Shown here: in pieces, positions 1-5,262 of the stretch
Numbering within the stretch: the stretch's first letter is position 1
How the letters are laid out: each line of letters starts with the position of its first letter
From: Candidatus Zixiibacteriota bacterium
GTDB taxonomy: Bacteria; Zixibacteria; MSB-5A5; GN15; FEB-12
NCBI GenBank assembly: GCA_023132995.1
Contig: JAGLXI010000004.1
Span: 1 to 7,106 of the forward strand
Direction: 5' to 3'
Length of the DNA: 7,106 bases
Notes under the pieces: model-generated
Databases searched by the model: none
Told to the model about the DNA's origin: nothing
Seen by the model: the letters and a program-made list of their open reading frames with translations, nothing else
Made by a program: the position numbers and the translations under genes

Positions 1-306
1 CCGGTGACCATCTGCTTCACTTATGACGAGAATGAGATTCATGTACCCGAGCATAAGCTGCGCATCTTCCACCGTGAGGGAGACCCTTCAGTGTGGCAGG
101 ATGTTACGGTGTCCGTAGATACGGCTGCCAATGTGATCTGCGGTGTTGTGTCATCATTGTCGCCGTTTGTCCTTGCAGTGCCTTATTGTTGCAACTTCCG
201 CGGCGATGTTGACCACAGCGGCGTTCTACCGATCGACATCGCCGACCTGGTCTATCTTGTGGACTACATGTTCAACGCCGGCCCCGAACCGCCGCCGTGT
301 CAGTAG
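1..306 (+). CDS. Secreted protein with dockerin-like C-terminus (5' partial)
   Basis: The frame is open from the first base, so the gene begins outside the window; 101 C-terminal residues are visible. Residues 1-60 alternate hydrophobic and polar residues and look like the end of a beta-sandwich domain (…DVTVSVDTAANVICG…SLSPFVLAVP). After a Cys-Cys pair comes one dockerin/EF-hand-like unit: loop GDVDHSG, then helix IDIADLVYLVDYMF, ending in a Pro-rich tail with one more Cys. Type I dockerins normally have two such repeats; only one is seen. Tails of this style end many secreted proteins in Zixibacteria-like genomes and may bind calcium or serve in surface attachment or sorting; that role is inferred. 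The catalytic or binding part lies upstream and cannot be named. The stop is followed after 7 bp by the palindrome at 314-380. Confidence 0.8.
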   Translation, partial: PVTICFTYDENEIHVPEHKLRIFHREGDPSVWQDVTVSVDTAANVICGVVSSLSPFVLAVPYCCNFRGDVDHSGVLPIDIADLVYLVDYMFNAGPEPPPCQ

Positions 307-313
307 TTCTTCA

Positions 314-380
314 GTAGGTCAGAATCCTTGTGATTCTGACTATTGCGTCAGGTCTCCAAGAGTGGAGAGACCTGACCTAC
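314..380. repeat. Nested palindromic intergenic element
   Basis: Three inverted repeats are nested within 67 bp. The outer arms GTAGGTCA (314-321) and TGACCTAC (373-380) are perfect. Inside, GTCAGAATC (318-326) pairs with GATTCTGAC (332-340) over a 5-nt loop, and GTCAGGTCTC (347-356) pairs with GAGACCTGAC (367-376). The outer arms share bases with both inner stems, so the element can form either two side-by-side hairpins or a closed stem with reduced inner hairpins. It starts 7 bp after the stop of the upstream gene. It resembles REP/BIME-type palindromes and may act as a 3' end or mRNA-stability structure. There is no T-tract, so it is not a standard intrinsic terminator. Copy number cannot be judged from this window. 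Confidence 0.75.
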
Positions 381-550
381 AAGAAATGTCCACTCACAAG
401 AATACCACCAAGTCCTCCCAAAAAGCGCCAGCAGTACCGTCAATAAAGGACCAGCCAATGGCTACCGGCTCAAAACAGACCGCCCCTTCCTGTATCACCT
501 CCAACTCATGCACGATTCGAAATCACTACCGATCCTGTTAGGTGAAGACA
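381..550. other. Intergenic stretch without a supported gene
   Basis: No frame here has a ribosome-binding site or a recognisable protein. A 39-residue frame on the minus strand (394-513, GTG start) is discussed as a weak possibility. There is no tRNA-like or promoter-like structure I would defend. Confidence 0.5.
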
Positions 551-568
551 AAAACGAACAAAACGAAC
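551..568. repeat. Two tandem copies of a 9-bp unit
   Basis: The unit AAAACGAAC occurs at 551-559 and again at 560-568 without mismatch. It precedes the perfect hairpin at 584-603. Its function is unknown; it may simply be slippage. Confidence 0.7.
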
Positions 569-583
569 CCATTTGCTGTGCGC

Positions 584-603
584 GGCAGACGCCATCGTCT
601 GCC
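584..603. repeat. Perfect 8-bp hairpin
   Basis: GGCAGACG (584-591) and CGTCTGCC (596-603) pair perfectly around the 4-nt loop CCAT. The hairpin lies just outside the MITE-like element at 629-771. Read on the minus strand, a T-rich stretch follows only some 15-20 nt after the stem, so a terminator role is weak. Confidence 0.6.
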
Positions 604-628
604 TCTTTCCGTCATACTGGCGGAAGGA

Positions 629-771
629 CTTGTTGAAAATGTCGCGGTGGCCGGCCACCGAAGCATTGATGCTGGTGCTGCCAGGCGTCTCTGCCTGGCA
701 GTAGCGCGAATCCATAGAGGCGTCGGGCAGAGACACCCGACGCCACACCTTGGAGTATGTTTATCAACAAG
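629..771. mobile_element. MITE-like palindromic element with short terminal inverted repeats (copy A)
   Basis: A 143-bp non-coding element bounded by the perfect 8-bp inverted repeat CTTGTTGA (629-636) and TCAACAAG (764-771). Inside are a 16-bp perfect palindrome (645-660), a 9-bp hairpin CTGCCAGGC/GCCTGGCAG (678-686 with 693-701), and a 9-bp hairpin GGCGTCGGG/CCCGACGCC (719-727 with 736-744). The loop of the first hairpin, GTCTCT (687-692), is exactly complementary to AGAGAC (729-734) in the loop of the second. About 86 bp of it recur inverted at 5118-5203. No transposase is encoded, and I see no clear target-site duplication. It could be a miniature transposon, or a structured 3'-UTR repeat that spread in another way. 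Confidence 0.6.
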
Positions 772-773
772 CC
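688..773 (-). repeat. Dispersed repeat, copy A core
   Basis: Read on the minus strand, this 86-bp segment aligns without gaps to 5118-5203 on the plus strand, with 79 of 86 positions identical by hand count. In this orientation it lies 66 bp downstream of the stop of the lipoprotein gene and runs in the same direction as that gene. Confidence 0.9.
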
Positions 774-779
774 CGAAAG

Positions 780-829
780 CCGGAATCCAGTCTTCGAATA
801 CAACCTGGATTCCGGGTCAGGCCCGGAAT
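780..829. repeat. Palindromic repeat with two alternative stems
   Basis: CCGGAATCCAG (780-790) pairs perfectly with CTGGATTCCGG (805-815) over a 14-nt loop. Alternatively ATTCCGGG (809-816) pairs with CCCGGAAT (822-829) over a 5-nt loop. The two stems share 809-815 and exclude each other. The GGATTCCGGG…CCCGGAATGAC arrangement resembles a palindromic intergenic repeat type I recall from many bacterial phyla. It lies 10 bp downstream of the stop of the lipoprotein gene on the minus strand, where it could act as a 3' end structure. Confidence 0.75.
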
Positions 830-839
830 GACAAAGGTG

Positions 840-1805
840 TCACGGTCTGATACGGCCGACAGCGGGGCGGCTGTGCGGTATCCCCCGCTCGGCGATTCTT
901 TCGGTAGTCTCAAACAGGGTTGTGTCAATCACCTCAAACAAATCCATTTGAAAAACCACCGTATCGGGAACGGTACACCAGAACTTAAGGTGCAGGCTGT
1001 CATAAGCGACCACCTGGGCCGCCAGGACAGGATCGTTGTCATAGATGATCGTGTCGGCCTCGCCGTAAACCGGAAGGATATCCCGATGGTAGCTGGAACC
1101 TATGCCAATGGAATCGGCGGTCTTGCCTTCGTACCTGGCGCTCATGTTGACGCCGTCGGGCGGCTGAGGATAGACGGAGTCCACCACGATCACGCCATAG
1201 ACCGGCGAGGAACCGTCGATGACACCGTTCTCGTCAGGATCGTATATGAGCACTACCACACCGAGCGTCGCCTCGTAATTGGCTACGGCTATCCACCCTA
1301 CGTGATCGATTGAAACGGGGGGGCCGTTGAAGTTGAGGACGTCGGCGTAGGAATCGTCCAGAAGGACGTACTGGCCCTGGCCGTTATCGCCGGGTATCAA
1401 CGTGTTGGCGCGCAGCTCTATGTACGCCGTGTCCTTATCGCCAACGGTGGCCATGATGACGGCATGACCCAGACTGCCGGAAAACAAATAGGAGAACCGG
1501 GCTATTCCTGTCGAGTCAGTGACAGCAGACCGTGCCGACAGGGTGCCGTCCCCTTCGATGGGGGAAAGCTGTATCTGTTGGCCGGGGAGGTAATTGTCGC
1601 CATCATCGCGGACGGCCAGTTCGAGGGGATGATTGAAAACGGAATCACCCATGCTGCCCTGGTAATAGAGGCCATGAATGGCTACCAGACCCGCCGGGAC
1701 AGTCGGACCGTTCGGCTTATCATTGTCGTCACAACCGGTGACGATTGCCAGGGCAATCACGACTCCGACCATCGCTGCCAGGCATTTGCGAGCATTAACA
1801 AACAT
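840..1805 (-). CDS. Lipoprotein with bacterial Ig-like (Big_1-type) domain
   Basis: The protein has 321 residues from ATG at 1805. The N-terminus has basic residues, a hydrophobic stretch and a lipobox ending V-T-G-C, so Cys25 should be lipidated and the protein anchored to a membrane after Sec export; the following DDND is acidic. Residues ~50-130 look like a Big_1/invasin-type Ig domain: L-A-V-R-D-D-G, then a T-D-S-T-G-I-A-R-F strand turn and G-H-A-V-I-M-A-T. Around residues 189-197, DPDENGVID matches a calcium-binding EF-hand-type loop. The C-terminal 120 residues are unassigned. The start could be GTG at 1811, but the AGGTG at 1809-1813 overlaps that GTG and sits 3 nt before the ATG, so I prefer ATG; the spacing is short. 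It follows the beta-barrel gene by 98 bp on the same strand and may be co-transcribed. An adhesive or structural surface role is inferred only. Confidence 0.85.
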   Translation of the reverse strand: MFVNARKCLAAMVGVVIALAIVTGCDDNDKPNGPTVPAGLVAIHGLYYQGSMGDSVFNHPLELAVRDDGDNYLPGQQIQLSPIEGDGTLSARSAVTDSTGIARFSYLFSGSLGHAVIMATVGDKDTAYIELRANTLIPGDNGQGQYVLLDDSYADVLNFNGPPVSIDHVGWIAVANYEATLGVVVLIYDPDENGVIDGSSPVYGVIVVDSVYPQPPDGVNMSARYEGKTADSIGIGSSYHRDILPVYGEADTIIYDNDPVLAAQVVAYDSLHLKFWCTVPDTVVFQMDLFEVIDTTLFETTERIAERGIPHSRPAVGRIRP

Positions 1806-1903
1806 CTTCACCTATCTGTGTTCGTGAGAAGCATTCCATAGGACTAATGTCGGCACAAGAGCACCGGAGCACCCCTGCCGCAGCGCGGACTCCGGACTTC
1901 TCC

Positions 1904-2635
1904 TCAGGGCCGGAAGTAGTATTTCAACCCCAGGCCGAAATTGAGAAACCGTGGCCGATTACCCGACGCCAGGAGATCATAGCTGTTATACGACGCCAGC
2001 GTGGTAAAGGATCGCTTTTTGGGCGATTCCCAGACCTTGACCTCAACCCCGAAATTTGCCGCCAGGGCCGCGTTCAAGTGCGATTCCGACTCGAAGCCCT
2101 TGTGAGTTGCCGCCGTCAACCCGCCCCGGATTCCCAGCCCCACGTAAGGAGACCAGAAGTTCTCGGAAATGGGCAGGAACAGGTAGCTGAAATTGAAGTC
2201 GAAATCGTACTGACTCAAAGACGGCTTGTCCTTCTCCATGAACATACTGTTTGCTTCCCACTGCACATACTGAGAAGGATCGAGGCCCAGGTCGGTTGTC
2301 GTGATCTGATACAGGTTCACCTGATCAATGCGGGTGTACCGGAACCCTACCGAGACCAGCATCCGGTTGTTGCGGATCTGCCCGTAGTTCAGGCCGATGT
2401 GAAAGGTGGGGTCGTACAGCCTGTCGGCGTCGATATCCACTGAACGACCGTCTTCATCCGTAAAGTCTAAAAAACCACTCAAGCCGTCATAGCTCCCGAC
2501 CGGCGTCGAGTAGCCGCCGAACAGATCGACGACGTTATACCGTTTGGCCACTCTGACTATTCCACCCGTGGCCACTCCGTTCAGGGCAAGGGTGGCAAAC
2601 AGCAGCATGATGATCATTTTTGTAGTCTTTGACAT
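1904..2635 (-). CDS. Outer-membrane beta-barrel protein
   Basis: The protein has 243 residues from ATG at 2635. Residues 1-~24 form a signal peptide (basic MSKTTK, hydrophobic MIIMLLFATLALNG, small residues VATG before the likely cleavage). The rest alternates aromatic/hydrophobic and polar residues in strand-like blocks: VVDLFGGYSTPVG near the N-terminus, FHIGLNYGQIRNN, MLVSVGFRYTRID, YDFDFNFSYLFLPI, WSPYVGLGIRGG, and a last strand FLNFGLGLKYYF near the C-terminus. An aromatic-rich final strand is typical of BAM-inserted barrels. By strand count it suits a barrel of about 8-10 strands, similar in size to OmpA/OmpW-like barrels, but I recognise no named family. An upstream TTG at 2653 is in frame; the ATG is preferred because GGGAG (2641-2645) lies 5 nt before it and it begins a clean signal peptide. 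Substrate or pore function is unknown. Confidence 0.85.
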   Translation of the reverse strand: MSKTTKMIIMLLFATLALNGVATGGIVRVAKRYNVVDLFGGYSTPVGSYDGLSGFLDFTDEDGRSVDIDADRLYDPTFHIGLNYGQIRNNRMLVSVGFRYTRIDQVNLYQITTTDLGLDPSQYVQWEANSMFMEKDKPSLSQYDFDFNFSYLFLPISENFWSPYVGLGIRGGLTAATHKGFESESHLNAALAANFGVEVKVWESPKKRSFTTLASYNSYDLLASGNRPRFLNFGLGLKYYFRP

Positions 2636-2640
2636 ATTCA

Positions 2641-2645
2641 CTCCC
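2641..2645 (-). promoter_or_regulatory. Ribosome-binding site deciding the start of the beta-barrel gene
   Basis: On the minus strand GGGAG lies 5 nt before ATG at 2635. The alternative in-frame TTG at 2653 has no comparable site. Confidence 0.7.
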
Positions 2646-2671
2646 GGTGTCAATCGTCTTCGTATGTTCGA

Positions 2672-2700
2672 TAGATACGGTTTACAAAGGTCTGTGTCAA
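2672..2700 (-). promoter_or_regulatory. Sigma70-like promoter for the beta-barrel gene
   Basis: On the minus strand a perfect -35 hexamer TTGACA (2695-2700) is followed after exactly 17 nt by TATCTA (2672-2677), which matches the first three bases of the -10 consensus. Transcription would start near 2665, giving a 5' leader of about 30 nt. The -35 and spacing are strong; the -10 is moderate. Confidence 0.6.
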
Positions 2701-2795
2701 ACTTTTTGCGTTGCCGTCATCACCATCTTCTTGTACAACTAAACTACAAATCGGCCGATATTCAGAGTATCTGATTGCGTTGCAGCAAATACCGG

Positions 2796-2823
2796 TTGCG
2801 GCGGCCGGAACGGTGGCTATATT
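2796..2823 (+). promoter_or_regulatory. Candidate promoter for the dehydrogenase-acetate kinase pair
   Basis: TTGCGG (2796-2801) and TATATT (2818-2823) are separated by 16 nt. The -10 matches 5 of 6 consensus bases; the -35 matches only TTG. Transcription would start near 2830, leaving a leader of about 60 nt that contains a 6-bp hairpin, GCCGAC (2842-2847) with GTCGGC (2853-2858). It is divergent from the promoter at 2672-2700, with about 95 bp between the two -35 hexamers. Confidence 0.4.
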
Positions 2824-2888
2824 CCGCCTGGATTGAGATATGCCGACGGTTGGTCGGCTATGGAAGACCGAAAGGATGGAACAGTAGA

Positions 2889-3806
2889 ATGGCAAGCGCA
2901 GACATAATGATCATTGGTGCCGGCGTAATGGGTCAGGGGCTGGCTGAGGCTATCGCCACCTCCGGCAACGAGGTCATGCTGATTGATAAAACGACCAAGC
3001 TGGCCGAACGGGGCCTGAGAGGTATCGCGGAATCCATAGACCGGGAGATCCACAAATGGGGTCTGACACAGACGGACAAACGGGCTATCCTTGCCCGCAT
3101 TTTCCCGTCGTCGGACATCTCCCAAGCGGAAGACGCCGGGATCGTGATCGAATGCATCCCGGAGAATCTCGCGATGAAGCGCTCCCTGTTCGACAATCTG
3201 GACGATATCTGCATGCCGGACGCGCTCCTGATCACGAACTCGGGCACCTTGTCAATCTCAGAAATTGCAGCCGTCACCAAGCGACCGAGCAAAATCATCG
3301 GCATGCACTTCCTGAACCCGGTTACCAAAATCCCGTTAGTGGAGATCGTCAAGGGTCTTAAGACCGACGACGAGTCGTTCCAGAAGGCCGTGGAGTTTGC
3401 CGAGCTGCTCGACAAGAAGTGGATAACAGTGAACGAGTATCCCGGTTACGTCACCACCCGTATTATCGTTCCCCTGCTGAACGAAGCCATGCACGTGGTG
3501 ATGGAGGGAGTAGCGACCACTGAGGATGTCGACAAGGCCATGAAGTTAGGCTTCGGTTTCAATATAGGACCACTGGCCCTTGCCGACATGATGGGGCTGG
3601 ACGTGGTCATGTTGTGGATGGAAAACCTGCTGGCCGAGCTGTCCGAACACAAGTACAACCCCTGTCCCCTGCTTCGGAAGATGGTCCGGGCCGGGCGTCT
3701 GGGGGTCAAGACCGGAAGAGGGTTCTTCAGGTACGACGACGAAGGCAACCGCATCATGGATGAAGAAACTCAAAAGCAGCCTGATGATGGAGTAAATGTA
3801 CAATGA
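2889..3806 (+). CDS. 3-hydroxyacyl-CoA dehydrogenase family protein with altered active site
   Basis: 305 residues, close to the single-domain family length of ~280-310. The family oxidises (S)-3-hydroxyacyl-CoA to 3-ketoacyl-CoA with NAD(+), or the reverse, in the cytoplasm. Seen: Rossmann motif GAGVMG (10-15), Asp33 at the end of strand 2 (NAD preference), IECIPEN (87-93), HFLNP (140-144), Glu152, then the helical C-terminal domain (PGYVTTRIIVPLLNEA, GFGFNIGPLALADMMGLD, GVKTGRGFF). His140-Glu152 has the same 12-residue spacing as the catalytic dyad of human HADH (His158-Glu170). Two other active-site positions differ: HADH Ser137 is Gly119 here and Asn208 is Thr190. HFxNPVP has become HFLNPVTKIP. 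The substrate may therefore differ. The start is ATG at 2889, with AGGATGGA at 2873-2880; upstream in-frame codons would add 38 non-homologous residues. The stop overlaps the next start by ATGA. Confidence 0.88.
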   Translation: MASADIMIIGAGVMGQGLAEAIATSGNEVMLIDKTTKLAERGLRGIAESIDREIHKWGLTQTDKRAILARIFPSSDISQAEDAGIVIECIPENLAMKRSLFDNLDDICMPDALLITNSGTLSISEIAAVTKRPSKIIGMHFLNPVTKIPLVEIVKGLKTDDESFQKAVEFAELLDKKWITVNEYPGYVTTRIIVPLLNEAMHVVMEGVATTEDVDKAMKLGFGFNIGPLALADMMGLDVVMLWMENLLAELSEHKYNPCPLLRKMVRAGRLGVKTGRGFFRYDDEGNRIMDEETQKQPDDGVNVQ

Positions 3807-5008
3807 ACATACTTGTTATCAACTGTGGATCGTCGTCGGTGAAATATCAGCTTATCGATACCAATACCGAGACTGCTCTTGCCAAGGGATCCGTGTCGCG
3901 AATCGGCATGTCAGCAGCCGTTCTGACCCACAAACCGCACAACCGGCCCGAGATCACCATCGCCGGGGAAATCCTCGACCATATAATGGCTGTCGAGCAA
4001 GTCGTCTTGACTCTGATGTCGGAGACCCACGGCGTTATCAGGGACAAATCGGAAATAGCGGCCGTCGGACATCGCGTGGTGCATGGTGGCGAGCGGTTTG
4101 CGGATTCCGTCCTGATCACGCCGGAACTCATGGTCGAGTTGAGATCCCTGATCGAACTGGCCCCGCTTCACAACCCGCATAACATCCGGGGCATCAACGC
4201 CAGCCAGAAGATATTGCCGGATGCTCCCCAGGTGGCTGTGTTTGACACCTCCTTCCATCACCGGATGCCGCCGCACGCCTACATATACGGCATACCGTAC
4301 GTGCTGTACAAACGGTACGGCATCCGTCGCTACGGCTTTCATGGCACCTCGCATCGCTACGTCAGCGAGCGGGCGGCCGACATGCTCGGTAGGCCCCTGA
4401 CCGACCTCAAGATGATAACCTGCCACCTTGGCAGCGGCGCATCACTGGCCGCCATTGACGGCGGCGTGTCAGTTGACACCTCGATGGGGTTCACCCCGCT
4501 GGAAGGATTGCTGATGAACACGCGTTCCGGCGATCTTGACCCGGCCATCATTCTGCATATCATGGCCCGCGAGGAGCTCTCACTACACGAGGCTAACACC
4601 CTTCTTAACAAGCATTCCGGACTCTCGGGCATATCCGGTGTATCGTCGGACATGCAGGACATCCAGGAGGAAGCCGAGAAAGGCAATAAGAACGCCCAAC
4701 TAGCCCTTGACATCTATTGCTACCGCTTGAGGAAATACATTGCGGCATACACGGCCGCTATGGGGGAGCTGGACGCGCTGGTCTTCACGGCTGGCGTCGG
4801 CGAGAACTCGCCCATTGTCCGCGCCAAGTCGTGTGAGAACCTTAGCTTCATGGGCGTGGAGGTTGACGAGAGCCGTAACGCCGAGGGCAACCGCAAGGAG
4901 ACGGTCATCTCAAGCGACGCCGGCAAGGTCAGCGTGCTCGTTATTCCCACCAATGAAGAACTGGTGATCGCGCGGGACACCCAGCGAATCGTGGAGCAGT
5001 CGGGATAG
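3803..5008 (+). CDS. ackA: Acetate kinase
   Basis: 401 residues, full family length (~400). It interconverts acetate + ATP and acetyl phosphate + ADP in the cytoplasm, normally paired with phosphotransacetylase (not in this window). Residue numbers match Methanosarcina thermophila AckA: Asn7, Ser10/Ser12, Arg91, His123, Asp148, His180 and Arg241 are present, with the Glu384 equivalent at 385. The acetate-pocket residues Val93, Leu122, Phe179 and Pro232 are all present, which favours acetate over longer acids. Signature segments NCGSSSVKY, GHRVVHGGE, FDTSFH, GFHGTSH, TPLEG and AGVGENS are intact. Two positions differ from the usual: HLGSG instead of HLGNG (Ser211) and MNTRSGD instead of MGTRSGD (Asn239). 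The start overlaps the previous stop by 4 bp and GGAG (3789-3792) lies 10 nt upstream, so translation is probably coupled to the dehydrogenase gene. A hairpin follows the stop. Confidence 0.96.
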   Translation: MNILVINCGSSSVKYQLIDTNTETALAKGSVSRIGMSAAVLTHKPHNRPEITIAGEILDHIMAVEQVVLTLMSETHGVIRDKSEIAAVGHRVVHGGERFADSVLITPELMVELRSLIELAPLHNPHNIRGINASQKILPDAPQVAVFDTSFHHRMPPHAYIYGIPYVLYKRYGIRRYGFHGTSHRYVSERAADMLGRPLTDLKMITCHLGSGASLAAIDGGVSVDTSMGFTPLEGLLMNTRSGDLDPAIILHIMAREELSLHEANTLLNKHSGLSGISGVSSDMQDIQEEAEKGNKNAQLALDIYCYRLRKYIAAYTAAMGELDALVFTAGVGENSPIVRAKSCENLSFMGVEVDESRNAEGNRKETVISSDAGKVSVLVIPTNEELVIARDTQRIVEQSG

Positions 5009-5013
5009 GGTAA

Positions 5014-5058
5014 GATGTTCTGTGTCAAGACACAGTTTACAGGTTGTATCAGAACATC
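5014..5058 (+). terminator. Hairpin after acetate kinase, possible 3' end
   Basis: GATGTTCTG (5014-5022) pairs perfectly with CAGAACATC (5050-5058). A competing inner stem pairs CTGTGTC (5020-5026) with GACACAG (5029-5035). It starts 5 bp after the ackA stop. The sequence after it is only mildly T-rich (5068-5087) with no run of T, so it may be an mRNA end-stabilising or rho-dependent 3' structure, not a classic intrinsic terminator. Confidence 0.4.
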
Positions 5059-5117
5059 CTTAACAGTTCATTGTTTCGTTGTATCTTTAAGCAGGACCGG
5101 GTAGCCCACCATTTATG

Positions 5118-5203
5118 GGATTGTTGAAAAACGTACTCTAAGGGGTGGCGTCGGGTGTCTCTGCTCGACGCCTCTATGGATTCGTGCTACTGCCAGGCAG
5201 AGA
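5118..5203 (+). repeat. Dispersed repeat, copy B
   Basis: This 86-bp segment is the inverted partner of 688-773, with seven substitutions and no gaps. It keeps the terminal TTGTTGA end and the hairpin GGCGTCGGG (5147-5155) with CTCGACGCC (5164-5172), where one G-C pair has become a G-T (G-U in RNA) wobble. The similarity ends at 5203; the second hairpin of copy A and the other terminal repeat are missing, so this copy is truncated or differs there. It lies 109 bp downstream of ackA in the same orientation as that gene. Confidence 0.9.
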
Positions 5204-5262
5204 GAGGCTGTTTGCTATGATATGTCTGTATGGGGTATCAGGTAATCGGTTTCGCCGAGCTT
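5204..5262. other. Remainder of convergent gap
   Basis: No gene, strong hairpin or promoter is evident between the end of repeat copy B and the stop of the minus-strand receiver-domain gene. Confidence 0.5.

Noticed and set aside
143..541. 132-residue plus-strand frame overlapping the dockerin-like gene
   Set aside because: The first part is a frame shadow of the real gene, the rest runs through the 314-380 palindrome, and there is no recognisable protein.
506..748. 80-residue open frame on the minus strand through the repeat element
   Set aside because: It is made almost entirely of palindromic repeat sequence, has no family resemblance, and the same DNA is explained by the inverted repeats and hairpins.
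307..839. CRISPR array or tRNA in the repeat-rich gap
   Set aside because: The repeats are inverted and of different types, with no regular direct repeat and spacer pattern, and no segment has a tRNA cloverleaf with a TTC-arm and acceptor stem.
542..850. 102-residue open frame on the plus strand
   Set aside because: It crosses three unrelated repeat structures and lacks a ribosome-binding site; its composition is not protein-like.
1806..1903. Intrinsic terminator or separate promoter between the barrel and lipoprotein genes
   Set aside because: Only short imperfect inverted matches are present, with no T-run, and no hexamer pair has acceptable spacing; co-transcription remains possible but unproven.
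750..2443. Long plus-strand frames antisense to the lipoprotein and barrel genes
   Set aside because: They are shadows of the minus-strand genes, which have signal peptides, lipobox and strand patterns; the antisense products show no such organisation.
2775..2888. 38-residue N-terminal extension of the dehydrogenase
   Set aside because: The family begins a few residues before the Rossmann strand; the extension would cover the promoter and leader, and ATG at 2889 has a ribosome-binding site.
3803..5008. Butyrate or propionate kinase instead of acetate kinase
   Set aside because: All four acetate-pocket residues (Val93, Leu122, Phe179, Pro232) and the length fit acetate kinase, despite the neighbouring acyl-CoA enzyme that might suggest butyrate.
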